Assembly: GCA_964420455.1 (NCBI GenBank)
Contig: CAYQTO010000028.1
Span: 1-27,474, forward strand
DNA: 27,474 bases
Source of the DNA: CAYQTO01 sp964420455
GTDB lineage: Bacteria > Sumerlaeota > Sumerlaeia > SLMS01
Direction of reading: 5' to 3'
The notes under the pieces are model-generated. The model saw only the letters and a program-made list of their open reading frames with translations, searched no databases and had not been told where the DNA came from. Positions 7,549 to 15,176 of this stretch are shown here, piece after piece. Each line of letters opens with the position of its first letter. The first letter of the stretch is position 1. The translations under genes and the position numbers were made by a program.

Positions 7549-9804
7549 TCAGGCAAACAGGTCTCCGTCCTTCGGCGGGCGCGTCAGCCAGGAGGCGAGG
7601 GCGGTGAGGCGCTCGGAATCGCCGGCGGTGCGGATCGCACGAAAGAGTGCCCGCCGGGACCCGATGACGACCACGAGTTTCTTGCCGCGGGTCACCGCCG
7701 TATAGACAAGGTTCCGCCGCAGCATCACGTAATGGCTGGTGTGGAGGAGGACGATGACGGCGGGGTATTCGCTGCCCTGGGACTTGTGGATGGTGATGGC
7801 GTAGGCGGGGTCGAGCTCGTCGAGCATTTCCGGGGCGTAGTGGACGGTGCGGCGGCCAAAGCGGACGCGGACCTGGCGGGTTTCGTGGTGAACGCCCTCG
7901 ATGCGCCCCACGTCGCCGTTATAGACGTCGAGGTCGTAGTTGTTGCTGGTCTGCATGACCTTGTCGCCGAGGCGGAGGAGGCCGGGGCCTGCGGGCGCGG
8001 CGTTGGGGTTGAGGCGCTCGCGGAGGAGGGTGTTGAGGTCGTTGGCGCCGAGGGGGCCGCGGCGCATGGGGGTGAGGACCTGAACCCCCTCGACGGCGTC
8101 GCAGCCGAGGCGGCGGGGGATGCGCTCGGTCGCCATGGCGAGCATGGCCTCGCGGATCTGCTCGGGGTCGTCGCGCTCCACAAAGAAGAAGTCGGCCTTG
8201 TCGGCGTCGCCCTTCACGAGCGAGCGCCCCTCGTTGATGCGGTGGGCGTTCTGGACGATGAGGGACTGTTCGGCCTGGCGAAAGACGACCTCGAGGCGGG
8301 TGGTGGTGGCACGGCCGGACGCGATGAGGTCGCGGAGGAACATGCCGGGCCCGACGCTCGGGAGCTGGTCCACGTCGCCGACGAAAACGACGGTGGTGCC
8401 CGTGCCGAGGGCCTCGAGGAGCGAGTGGGCCAGGGGGATGTCGAGCATGGAGGACTCGTCGATGATGACGAGGTCCGCCTCGAGGCGATTGTCGGCGTTG
8501 TGGGTGAAGGTGCCGCTTTGGGCGTTCCACTTGAGGAGGCGGTGGACGGTGGCGGCGTCCTGGCGGGTGGTCTCGGCGAGGCGCTGGGCGGCGCGGCCGG
8601 TGGGCGAGGCGAGGCGGACGGTGAGGCTTGCGCCCTTGAGGACGTCGAGCAGGGCGCGGACGAGGGTCGTCTTTCCGGTGCCCGGCCCGCCGGTGATGAC
8701 ACAGATTCCACCGCCGGCGACGTTGCGGATGGCGGTGCGTTGCTGGGCGGCGAGGGTGAAGCGGTGGCGGCGCTCGAAGGCGTCGAGCCGGTCGTCTATA
8801 CGCTCGACGGGGAGGGGCCGGGCCTGGGCCTGGAGCTCGGCGATGCGGCGGGCGACGCCGCGTTCCGCGAGGAACAGGGAGGGCATGAAGTAGCCCTCGG
8901 CGGAGCCGTCCAGCGGTTCGCGACGGACGATGTTCTCGGTGATGGCCGCATCGAGCTGGGCGGCGACGGCGTCGCGGGGGACGGCGAGGAGCTTCTCGGC
9001 TTCGTCCAGGAGGCGGTCCTCGGTGAGGTAGGTGTGGCCGTCGTTGGCGGCCGCGTCGAGGACGTGGACGAGGGCGGCGCGCAGGCGGATGGGGGCGTCG
9101 CGGGCGATGCCAAGGCGGTTGGCAATGTCGTCGGCGCGGAGGAAGCCGATGCGGGGGACATCGAGCCCGGCCTGGTAGGGGTTGCGGCGCATGATGGCCA
9201 CCGCGCGGTCGCCGTAGAACTTGAGGAGGCGGATCGCCAGGGCGTTGGTAAGGCCGTGCTCCTTGAAGAAGACCATGGCCTCGCGGTCCTGGCGGTGGCG
9301 GTCCCATTGCTCGGCGATTTGGCGGGCGAGGCGGCGGCTGAAGCCGGGGACCTCGGTGAGGAGTTCGGGCGATTCCTCGAGGACCTGGAAGGTGCGGTCG
9401 CCGAAGTGTTCGACAAGGCGGGCGGCCTTGCTGGGGCCGACCCCCTTGATGAGGCCGCTGCCCAGGTAGGCGAGCATGGAGGCGCGGGTGGTGGGAAGGA
9501 CCGGCTGGTAGGAGGCGATGCGAAAGGTCCAGCCGTAACGGGAGTGCTCGCGCCATTCGCCGCGGATGCCAAGGAGTTCGCCGGGGGCCGCACCGGCAAA
9601 GTCGCCGGCGACCTTGAACTCCTGCCCGTCCTCGAGCTGGAAGGTCGCGACGCGAAAGGCGCCGTCCTCGCTCTCGAAGGTGGTGCGGCGGACATGGCCG
9701 GTGAACTCCGTCTGCTGGCGGAGGTCCGGCGGTGGGGCGTCGCGCTTGACGGAACGGGAACGGGCCATGGGGCCATCCTGATGCGATGGACAAAGGACCG
9801 CCAT
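7549..9804 (-). CDS. recD2: RecD2-type ATP-dependent DNA helicase
   Basis: A 751-residue superfamily 1B 5'-3' helicase of the RecD2/RecD-like type, used in DNA repair outside a RecBCD complex. In order: an N-terminal OB-like region; helix-hairpin-helix segments with GSGLIKGVGPSKAARLVEHF; Walker A GGPGTGKTT (Lys378); PTGRAAQRL; Walker B DESSMLD (Asp about 449); VGDVDQLPSVGPG; FRQ; and at the C-terminus TIHKSQGSE (about 670) and NLVYTAVTRGK (about 698). The length matches RecD2 (about 740), and recB and recC are not nearby. I chose the ATG at 9804 because it has an exceptionally good ribosome-binding site; ATG 9768, 12 codons downstream, has only AGGAT. The open frame continues upstream to about 11055, but that part is antisense to other genes. 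Confidence 0.93.
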   Translation of the reverse strand: MAVLCPSHQDGPMARSRSVKRDAPPPDLRQQTEFTGHVRRTTFESEDGAFRVATFQLEDGQEFKVAGDFAGAAPGELLGIRGEWREHSRYGWTFRIASYQPVLPTTRASMLAYLGSGLIKGVGPSKAARLVEHFGDRTFQVLEESPELLTEVPGFSRRLARQIAEQWDRHRQDREAMVFFKEHGLTNALAIRLLKFYGDRAVAIMRRNPYQAGLDVPRIGFLRADDIANRLGIARDAPIRLRAALVHVLDAAANDGHTYLTEDRLLDEAEKLLAVPRDAVAAQLDAAITENIVRREPLDGSAEGYFMPSLFLAERGVARRIAELQAQARPLPVERIDDRLDAFERRHRFTLAAQQRTAIRNVAGGGICVITGGPGTGKTTLVRALLDVLKGASLTVRLASPTGRAAQRLAETTRQDAATVHRLLKWNAQSGTFTHNADNRLEADLVIIDESSMLDIPLAHSLLEALGTGTTVVFVGDVDQLPSVGPGMFLRDLIASGRATTTRLEVVFRQAEQSLIVQNAHRINEGRSLVKGDADKADFFFVERDDPEQIREAMLAMATERIPRRLGCDAVEGVQVLTPMRRGPLGANDLNTLLRERLNPNAAPAGPGLLRLGDKVMQTSNNYDLDVYNGDVGRIEGVHHETRQVRVRFGRRTVHYAPEMLDELDPAYAITIHKSQGSEYPAVIVLLHTSHYVMLRRNLVYTAVTRGKKLVVVIGSRRALFRAIRTAGDSERLTALASWLTRPPKDGDLFA

Positions 9805-9810
9805 TGGGAA

Positions 9811-9819
9811 ATCACCTCC
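9811..9819 (-). promoter_or_regulatory. Ribosome-binding site deciding the recD2 start
   Basis: On the minus strand GGAGGTGAT is followed by six bases and then the ATG at 9804-9802. This nine-base word is the full complement of the conserved 16S rRNA 3' end (ATCACCTCC), at ideal spacing. It supports starting RecD2 at MAVLCPSHQ rather than at the internal MARSRSV. Confidence 0.75.
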
Positions 9820-9924
9820 CTTCCCGCCCCCAGGCAGGATTTCCCGTTTCCCCATGGCCACCCCCTGAATAAACGGTCCCGCAAAAGGTAGAACCATCGA
9901 CACCAGAACCAGCGAGGCGAGCGA

Positions 9925-10851
9925 ATGGCGCGTTCCCCCTTCGAAGGCCGGATGGGCTGTGGCATGTTCCTGCTCCTGTTTCTGTTCCTCGGATTCTTCA
10001 CGGCGGCCGGTCTGTTCTCGCTGTATCTGGGTCTCACGGGCCAGGTGGAGGCGGAGGGCGGTGGGGACGGGAGCATGGGGGCGTTGGCGATCGGGGCGTT
10101 GTTCACGCTCGTCGGGGGCGGGGGCCAGATCGGCGTTCTTCTGGCGTATTTGTTCCCGCGGTCGTCTTCCGTCCGTGGCCCCGAGACGCCGCACCCGCGG
10201 GCCATCGAGGAGAATCCGTGCTTTCCCAAGCTGAAGGTGAAGCGGGGGGGCGCAGGGGTTCGGCTGTCGGCGTCGGCAACCCCCTTCACCATGTTCATCG
10301 GGTTCTCCATCGCCGCTCTCATCTGGAACGGAATCACCTGGGGGATCATGATCTTGGGGGACGTTGGGACCTTCGGCCGGGTGTTCCTGTCGATCTTTGC
10401 CCTCGTCGGGCTCCTGATTGCCTACGGGGCCATCCACTCGCTGCTGCGGTGCCTGATGGTGGGGATGACGCTGGTGGACGTGAGCCGCGAGCCGCTCCGG
10501 CCCGGCGAACGGTTCCGCGTGTCCGTCTATCAGGAGGGGAGCTTTCCCATCACGAGTGTGGAGGTGGCCCTTGAATGCCAGGAGTCGGCGACTTACCGCG
10601 TGGGAACGGATTCGACGACGGTGCGGGAGACAGTCCACACGGCGGCGCTTGGCCGACTCGAGGGCATCCGCGCCCAGGGAAGCTCGACGCCGATCCTTAC
10701 CTGCGACGCACGCGTTCCCGACGACGCCATGCACTCCTTCAAGTCGTCGAACAACGAAATCGAATGGCGGATCGTCGTGAAGATGGACATTCCCCGGCGA
10801 CCGGACGTGAAGGACACCTTCCCGTTCCGCGTCGCCCCGGAGCGACTGTGA
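9925..10851 (+). CDS. Membrane protein with four helices and a C-terminal arrestin-like domain
   Basis: A 308-residue integral membrane protein I cannot name. Hydrophobic helices lie at about residues 13-37, 51-77, 121-144 and 151-174. A glycine-rich linker (VEAEGGGDGS) and a charged loop (80-118) separate them. Residues 181-308 form a soluble beta-rich domain beginning MTLVDVSREPLRPGERFRVS; the pattern 'L.PGE.....V' followed by long alternating strands suggests an arrestin/Spo0M-like beta-sandwich. The stop TGA overlaps the ATG of the next gene by one base (TGATG). That gene has the same 'xxPGxxVRVxV' opening, so the two products may be paralogous and interact. The start has GAGG eight bases upstream. 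It is transcribed divergently from recD2, 120 bases away. Confidence 0.8.
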   Translation: MARSPFEGRMGCGMFLLLFLFLGFFTAAGLFSLYLGLTGQVEAEGGGDGSMGALAIGALFTLVGGGGQIGVLLAYLFPRSSSVRGPETPHPRAIEENPCFPKLKVKRGGAGVRLSASATPFTMFIGFSIAALIWNGITWGIMILGDVGTFGRVFLSIFALVGLLIAYGAIHSLLRCLMVGMTLVDVSREPLRPGERFRVSVYQEGSFPITSVEVALECQESATYRVGTDSTTVRETVHTAALGRLEGIRAQGSSTPILTCDARVPDDAMHSFKSSNNEIEWRIVVKMDIPRRPDVKDTFPFRVAPERL

Positions 10852-11264
10852 TGGGAGACATACAGGCAGGCGTACGGCTTCCCGACGGGACCCAGTATCG
10901 CCCGGGTGACATGGTCCGGGTGGAGGTGCGGCTGAACGCGGTGGAGGACTGGGAGGCGAAGCGCGTCGACGTGATGGCGTGGTGGAGGACGAGCGGCCGC
11001 GGGGACGAGGACAAGGGCATCGCGGCATCGGTGGCGCTGTTCGAGCGGGGCGCACGGGTGCCGATGGCGGTCCGCCGCGAGGTCACGCTCACGCTGCCGC
11101 TCCTGCCGTGGACCTACCGCGGACACCTGATCAAGATCGACTGGTTTGTGGGGGTGTACGCCACCCATGGCTGGACGGGCGAGGTTTCCGCCGACCAGCC
11201 GGTGATCGTCCATCCCGAGCCCGAGGGCGTGGCCCCCTACGTGGAGGAGTCCGCCGACCGGTGA
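10851..11264 (+). CDS. Small arrestin-like beta-sandwich protein
   Basis: A 137-residue soluble protein of unknown function. It opens with LPDGTQYRPGDMVRVEVRLN, then DVMAWWRTSG, then strands VTLTLPLLPWTYRGHLIKID and WFVGVYATHG, and ends in DQPVIVHPEPEG. The 'PGDxVxVxV' strand, the alternating-hydrophobic strands and the terminal 'ADQPVIV' strand resemble an arrestin N-like domain. They parallel the C-terminal domain of the preceding membrane protein. There is no signal peptide or membrane segment. Its ATG overlaps the upstream stop, and its own TGA lies inside the GTG start of the ATPase gene (GTGA, four bases), so all three genes are almost certainly one translationally coupled operon. The fold assignment is by eye. 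Confidence 0.75.
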   Translation: MGDIQAGVRLPDGTQYRPGDMVRVEVRLNAVEDWEAKRVDVMAWWRTSGRGDEDKGIAASVALFERGARVPMAVRREVTLTLPLLPWTYRGHLIKIDWFVGVYATHGWTGEVSADQPVIVHPEPEGVAPYVEESADR

Positions 11265-11836
11265 GGCGGGGCGCCGTGTCCAACCCGTTCGCGAGCCGTC
11301 ACACGGCGCCGGGGCGTGTTGTCTATACCTTTCCGCCGGGCGAGTCGGCGGCCGGATTGCTCGAGCGGATGCGGGCGGCCGGCGGCGGCGAGCTGGTTGG
11401 CGACCACGGCGTGGGCAAGTCGACCCTGCTGAGGACGCTGGAGGCGGTGGCGAGCGGACACGGGCCGGTTGTCTATACCCGGGCGGTGCGCGGCCGGCCG
11501 TTGCCGGTGCTTGCGGCGGTGGGACGCACGCCGCCCGGGGGGCTGCTGCTGGCCGACTCGTTCGAGGTCGTGCCCGGGCCCCTGCGGCGGCTCGTCCGGG
11601 CCTGGTGCCGCGCGCGGCGGATCACCCTCGTCACGACCATGCACCGGGCCTCGGGGTTCGGATGCGTCTATACGGTGCTACCCTCCCGCGATCTCTTCCT
11701 CGATGTCGCGCTGGGCTGGTGTCCGCGGGGAATCAGTCGCGAGGAGATGATCTCCGCGTGGGAGCAGGCGGACGGCAATCCGCGGGGAGCGGTGGCGGTG
11801 CTCTACGACCTGTGGGAGGAAAGGATGCGCGTATAG
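11261..11836 (+). CDS. Small P-loop ATPase of the arrestin-like operon
   Basis: A 191-residue P-loop NTPase. Walker A is GDHGVGKS (residues 47-54), Walker B is GGLLLAD (Asp99), and LVTTMHR (124-129) looks like the sensor strand after Walker B. The C-terminal segment ADGNPRGAVAVLYDLWEERM has the 'GN.R...F.LYD.YE' flavour I associate with a conserved planctomycete-type hypothetical P-loop family. The protein is too short for an ABC transporter and has no LSGGQ. The start is the GTG at 11261, overlapping the previous stop by four bases; a second GTG at 11276 is possible. The 3' end overlaps the convergent glycosyltransferase gene by 34 bases, and its TAG stop lies inside a GTATAGAC word. Function unknown, probably acting with the two upstream products. 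Confidence 0.8.
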   Translation: MRRGAVSNPFASRHTAPGRVVYTFPPGESAAGLLERMRAAGGGELVGDHGVGKSTLLRTLEAVASGHGPVVYTRAVRGRPLPVLAAVGRTPPGGLLLADSFEVVPGPLRRLVRAWCRARRITLVTTMHRASGFGCVYTVLPSRDLFLDVALGWCPRGISREEMISAWEQADGNPRGAVAVLYDLWEERMRV

Positions 11837-13247
11837 ACGGCGTAGGTGCCGCCGGCCATGGCGTCGGCGGTAAAGCGGGCCCGGGCGTGCTCGCGACCAC
11901 GCCTTGCGAGGAGCTCGCGCCGTGCGGGATTGTTCCAAAGATCGACAACGGCGCGGGCCAGCGCGTCGGGATCCAGCGGCGGAACGAGGAGACCCGTCTC
12001 GCCATCGAGAAGGACGTCGGGAATGCCTCCGGTGCGGCTGCCGATGGCGGGGACGCCGGCGAACAGCGCGTCGACCAGGGCGGTGCACAGCCCCTCGAGC
12101 TTTGACGGCATGACGAAGAGGTCGAGCGCCGCATAGACGTCGGCGATGTCGTCGCGCCATCCGGCGAGGTGAAGGGCGTCGTTTCCGGCGGCGAGGTGCT
12201 CGAGGCGGGGGCGCTCGGCGCCGTCGCCGACAAAGACGATGCGCGCACCGGGGAGGTCGCGGCAGATGGCCGGTGCGGCCTCCGCAAGGATCCAGGGGGC
12301 CTTGTGGTCGACGAGGGCGCCCACAAAGCCAATCACCGGCCCGGGGCGGCCGGCGAGCCATTCCTCCCGGAGCCGGGAGCCCTCGCCGCCGGCGACGCGG
12401 GCGGGATCAACACCGCTCCAGACCACGTCTATACGCTCCGCGGGCACGCCGCCGTCGCGGAGCACCCCGGCCACGCCGTTGCTGATGGCGATGAAGCGAA
12501 GGGCGGGGTGGCGGTACTTCCACCGCGAGAGGGGGTTGTTGCGGACGGGGAAGTCGACGCGGCGTGTGACGACGAGGGGGAGGCGGCCGGCGAGGGCTGC
12601 GGCGGCGAGGGTGTGGGCCTTGGCGCTGTGGGCGTGGGCGAGGTCGGCGCCGAAGTCGCGGGCGGTGGCGCGGAGCCAGCCGCGAAGGCGGGGGGAGCGG
12701 AGCCCGAGCCATCGACCGGGCTCGTACGGAAAGATGTCGAGGCCGAGCTCGCGGAGGCGCGGGGCGAGACGGCTGTCGCGGGGGGCGACGAGGGCCTGGG
12801 TGGCGCCCCGTTCCGAAAGGGCCCGGGCGAGCAGTTCCACCTGGCGCTGGCCGCCGCGCAGGCTCGTCTCGCTGTCGAGGTGGAGGACGCGCATGGCGGT
12901 CAGGGGAGCGCCAGCTCGCGCTGCTGGACAAGGCGCAACCCGTCCTCGCCGGGCTCGATGCGCACGAGCAACTTGATGGGCACGGGGCTGCGGTCCTCGT
13001 TGAGGGCTTCCGTCGCCATGTGGACCTTCACCCAGCTGCCCTCGCCCCAGAAGTCCTCCCGGTAATCGCTGCGGGTCATTTCGACGAGGAGGCGGTCCCG
13101 TCCGAGTTCCTCAACGAGGAGACGGTCGCGCGGGTCCCCGTGCTGCATCGTTCCGTCCCCGGTATAGACGGCGACCGGGTAGGGCTCGAGCCCCTCGGAT
13201 CCTTCCGCAACCCAGTCGCGAAAGGCGTTGTTTTGCCACGTATAGAC
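11321..13247. repeat. Dense cluster of the dispersed 8-mer GTCTATAC
   Basis: Seven of the window's 15 copies of GTCTATAC (either strand) fall in these 1.9 kb: 11321, 11471, 11666, 11831 (reverse), 12427, 13162 (reverse) and 13240 (reverse). All lie inside coding sequence on both strands. Flanking bases are not conserved, so these are iterated short words and not copies of a larger repeat. Confidence 0.7.
11803..12894 (-). CDS. Glycosyltransferase, GT4 family (GT-B fold)
   Basis: A 363-residue cytoplasmic or membrane-associated glycosyltransferase, probably building a cell-surface glycan from a nucleotide sugar. The N-terminal domain starts MRVLHLDSETSLRGGQRQV, with the GG-Q acceptor loop, and includes LAHAHSAKAH. 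The C-terminal donor domain has FVGALVDHKAP, then FVMPSKLEGLCTALVDALFAG, where the second acidic residue of the usual E-x7-E motif is Asp, then GSRTGGIPDVLLDGETGLLV. It is the last gene of the minus-strand envelope operon, five bases after the small membrane protein, and its end overlaps the convergent ATPase by 34 bases. Family is secure; substrate is unknown. Confidence 0.92.
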   Translation of the reverse strand: MRVLHLDSETSLRGGQRQVELLARALSERGATQALVAPRDSRLAPRLRELGLDIFPYEPGRWLGLRSPRLRGWLRATARDFGADLAHAHSAKAHTLAAAALAGRLPLVVTRRVDFPVRNNPLSRWKYRHPALRFIAISNGVAGVLRDGGVPAERIDVVWSGVDPARVAGGEGSRLREEWLAGRPGPVIGFVGALVDHKAPWILAEAAPAICRDLPGARIVFVGDGAERPRLEHLAAGNDALHLAGWRDDIADVYAALDLFVMPSKLEGLCTALVDALFAGVPAIGSRTGGIPDVLLDGETGLLVPPLDPDALARAVVDLWNNPARRELLARRGREHARARFTADAMAGGTYAVYTRILSSHRS

Positions 13248-13391
13248 GCCTGCGATGCCCCCGACGACGAGCCCGGCGGCGACGCCCACCGCCAGAAGGA
13301 CGAACCGCGAGTGGCCGAAGCGCACGCCGTGCGCCCTGGCGCGTTCAGCCGCCGATCCGCGATCCGTCCGATTCCTCCAGCTCCTCCGCAT
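12900..13391 (-). CDS. Small single-pass membrane protein in the glycosyltransferase operon
   Basis: I do not recognise this protein (163 residues from the ATG at 13391). A basic N-terminus is followed by one hydrophobic helix, FVLLAVGVAAGLVVGGIAGVY, then an exported domain of about 110 residues ending VQQRELALP. A short internal echo, DRLLVEELGRDRLLVEM, stands in the middle. The ATG at 13391 has GGGGAG seven bases upstream but overlaps the foldase gene by 47 bases. A GTG at 13325, 20 bases past that gene's stop, would give 141 residues with weaker ribosome-site support, and the extra N-terminal stretch may not be real. The gene is followed five bases later by the GT4 glycosyltransferase. A periplasm-facing accessory role in glycan assembly is possible, from context only. 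Confidence 0.65.
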   Translation of the reverse strand: MRRSWRNRTDRGSAAERARAHGVRFGHSRFVLLAVGVAAGLVVGGIAGVYTWQNNAFRDWVAEGSEGLEPYPVAVYTGDGTMQHGDPRDRLLVEELGRDRLLVEMTRSDYREDFWGEGSWVKVHMATEALNEDRSPVPIKLLVRIEPGEDGLRLVQQRELALP

Positions 13392-15171
13392 AGCGGATCT
13401 CCCCGTCTTCCTTCCATTGCTCGAGTTGTTCGCGGATGTCGCGGATCGAGAGTTCGATGATGAGCTGCTCGCGGGCGCGCTCCTCCAGTTCCTCCTGGGG
13501 CGCCGGTGGCAGGGGGACTTCCTCGCTGACATAGTAGGCGACGAGGGATCCGTCGCGGGTGATGATCGGCTCGCTGAACCTGCCGAGTTCGAGTTCTTCG
13601 TACTCGACGCCGAGTTCGCGGGTGGCGTTGTCGCGGGTGACGAGGCCCATGTTGCGGAATCGTGTGCGGAGGCGGCGGTCGGTCGGCTCGGCGAGGACGT
13701 CGATGACGCGCTCGGGCTCGAGATAGCCGCGCTCGGCGGCGATCTGGCGCCGGTCCTCGATCATCCGCTCGGCCTCGCGAACAAGGCCGTCGAGGTAACT
13801 GCGCATGATGATCCGCAGGGCATCGACCTCGCCAACGCCCACGTTCACGTCGTCGGCCACGCGGACCATCATCATCCAGGTGTCGAGGGCGGGCCCGAGC
13901 TCGATATCCTCGCGATTCTCATCGAGGTAGGCGAGGACCTCCTCCTCGGTGGGATCAAGCTCGGCGCGGATGGCGCGGAGGCGTTCGGCGGAGCGCACCA
14001 GGTCGCCCGCCATGTCCAGCCCGGCACGATAGAAGGGGTCGCCAGCGAGGCCCTCCAGGTCGAGCTGGCGGGTGACCGTCTCGCCCAGCATCAACTGCCA
14101 GATGGTGTCCTCGATGACACGGCGGTTGGGGTCCTCGGGATCGCCAATAGTCTCGGGATAGAGGCGGCGATATTCGGCCCGGGTGATGGCGACATCGCGG
14201 ACACGGAGGATCTCCGCGTCGTCGGGCATGAAGGGGTAGAGACGGGCGCGGTTGATGGGGCGGGTGTCGATGAGCGTCTGGAGCATGAGGTAGTCGAACT
14301 GGCGGGGGAGGAAGGAGTCCTCGAGGTCGGCGAGGATCTCGGGAAGGAGCGCACGGAGGTCGGCCCGCTCGCCCTCGGTGCGGTCGACGACCTCGAGGAG
14401 GACGTAGCCGCCGGCGGTGCGGATAGGTTCGCTGATTTGGCTGATGCCGAGGTCGAAGGCGGCCTCGACGATGCGCGGGTCCAGGTCTTCCTCCGATTCG
14501 GAAATCACGACAATGCGGCCGGGAGGATCGATGAGGAGGGAGGGGTCTTCGGCGAGCAGGGGCTCGAGGCCGTCGCCGCGGCGGGCGCGGTCGCGGAGTT
14601 GCTCCGCCCGGGAGAGGGCCGCCTCGCGCTGCTCGGTGGTCGCATTGGCCTCAAGGGGCACGCGCAACCGCCTCACGCGCGCCGTCGCTTCTTCCACATA
14701 CTCCTCGCGATTTTCCTTAAAGGCGTAGAGGATGTCCTCGGGAAAAATATCGATGCTTTCACGGACGATCGTATCGGCCCAAACGACCATGGCGGCGCGT
14801 CCCGCCTGGAGCCGGGTGGCGCGCTCGGCGAGTTCCGGATCGCCCGTGAAGGGGCGAAAACTTTCGCGGTCCGCCAGGCCCGCGTTGATGCGGAACTGGA
14901 GGTAGAGATCGATCATCTCGCGGAGCGAGCGCTTCTGGCCTTCGGTGAGTTCACGCCAGTCGGCGACGAGCTCGGGATCGAGGCCTTGGAGGAGGACGGA
15001 AAAGAGGAAGAGGTCGGCCTCGGTAACGGTGATGCCGGGGGCGCGGGCGAGGACCACCTCGTCGGAGCCGCGAAAGGAGGCGACCCCGATGGCGGAGGCC
15101 CGGGCAGCATGGGGCAGGAGCGCCGCAAAGGCGGCCACCAGCGTTGTCAGCACGCAAAGTCGAAGTCGCAC
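13345..15171 (-). CDS. Periplasmic SurA-like peptidyl-prolyl isomerase with two parvulin-like modules
   Basis: A 608-residue exported foldase. The signal peptide is MRLRLCVLTTLVAAFAALLP...ARASA. The first module has a SurA-type helical element (TVTEADLFLFSVL, about 48-60) and a parvulin domain (about 164-265) ending DLGISQISEPIRTAGGYVLL. A second, more diverged copy follows: AITRAEYRRLYPETIG (328-343), then a domain ending LELGRFSEPIITRDGSLVAY (about 527-546). This looks like an internal duplication. The C-terminus is acidic and helical. It would assist folding of outer-membrane or periplasmic proteins. The start is a GTG six bases after the stop of the preceding glycosyltransferase, with GGAGG 12 bases and AAGGA two bases upstream; no better start lies in frame. 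Its place inside a glycosyltransferase operon is unusual. Confidence 0.85.
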   Translation of the reverse strand: MRLRLCVLTTLVAAFAALLPHAARASAIGVASFRGSDEVVLARAPGITVTEADLFLFSVLLQGLDPELVADWRELTEGQKRSLREMIDLYLQFRINAGLADRESFRPFTGDPELAERATRLQAGRAAMVVWADTIVRESIDIFPEDILYAFKENREEYVEEATARVRRLRVPLEANATTEQREAALSRAEQLRDRARRGDGLEPLLAEDPSLLIDPPGRIVVISESEEDLDPRIVEAAFDLGISQISEPIRTAGGYVLLEVVDRTEGERADLRALLPEILADLEDSFLPRQFDYLMLQTLIDTRPINRARLYPFMPDDAEILRVRDVAITRAEYRRLYPETIGDPEDPNRRVIEDTIWQLMLGETVTRQLDLEGLAGDPFYRAGLDMAGDLVRSAERLRAIRAELDPTEEEVLAYLDENREDIELGPALDTWMMMVRVADDVNVGVGEVDALRIIMRSYLDGLVREAERMIEDRRQIAAERGYLEPERVIDVLAEPTDRRLRTRFRNMGLVTRDNATRELGVEYEELELGRFSEPIITRDGSLVAYYVSEEVPLPPAPQEELEERAREQLIIELSIRDIREQLEQWKEDGEIRYAEELEESDGSRIGG

Positions 15172-15176
15172 GTTCC

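Noticed and set aside
7732..9891. 719-residue open frame on the plus strand, Gly/Ala/Glu-rich
   Set aside because: It is antisense to recD2, which has complete helicase motifs; low-complexity composition is typical of a mirror frame in GC-rich DNA.
9805..11055. N-terminal extension of the recD2 frame upstream of 9804
   Set aside because: It is antisense to the membrane and arrestin-like genes, is Arg/Pro/His-rich, and the ribosome-binding site at 9811-9819 fixes the start.
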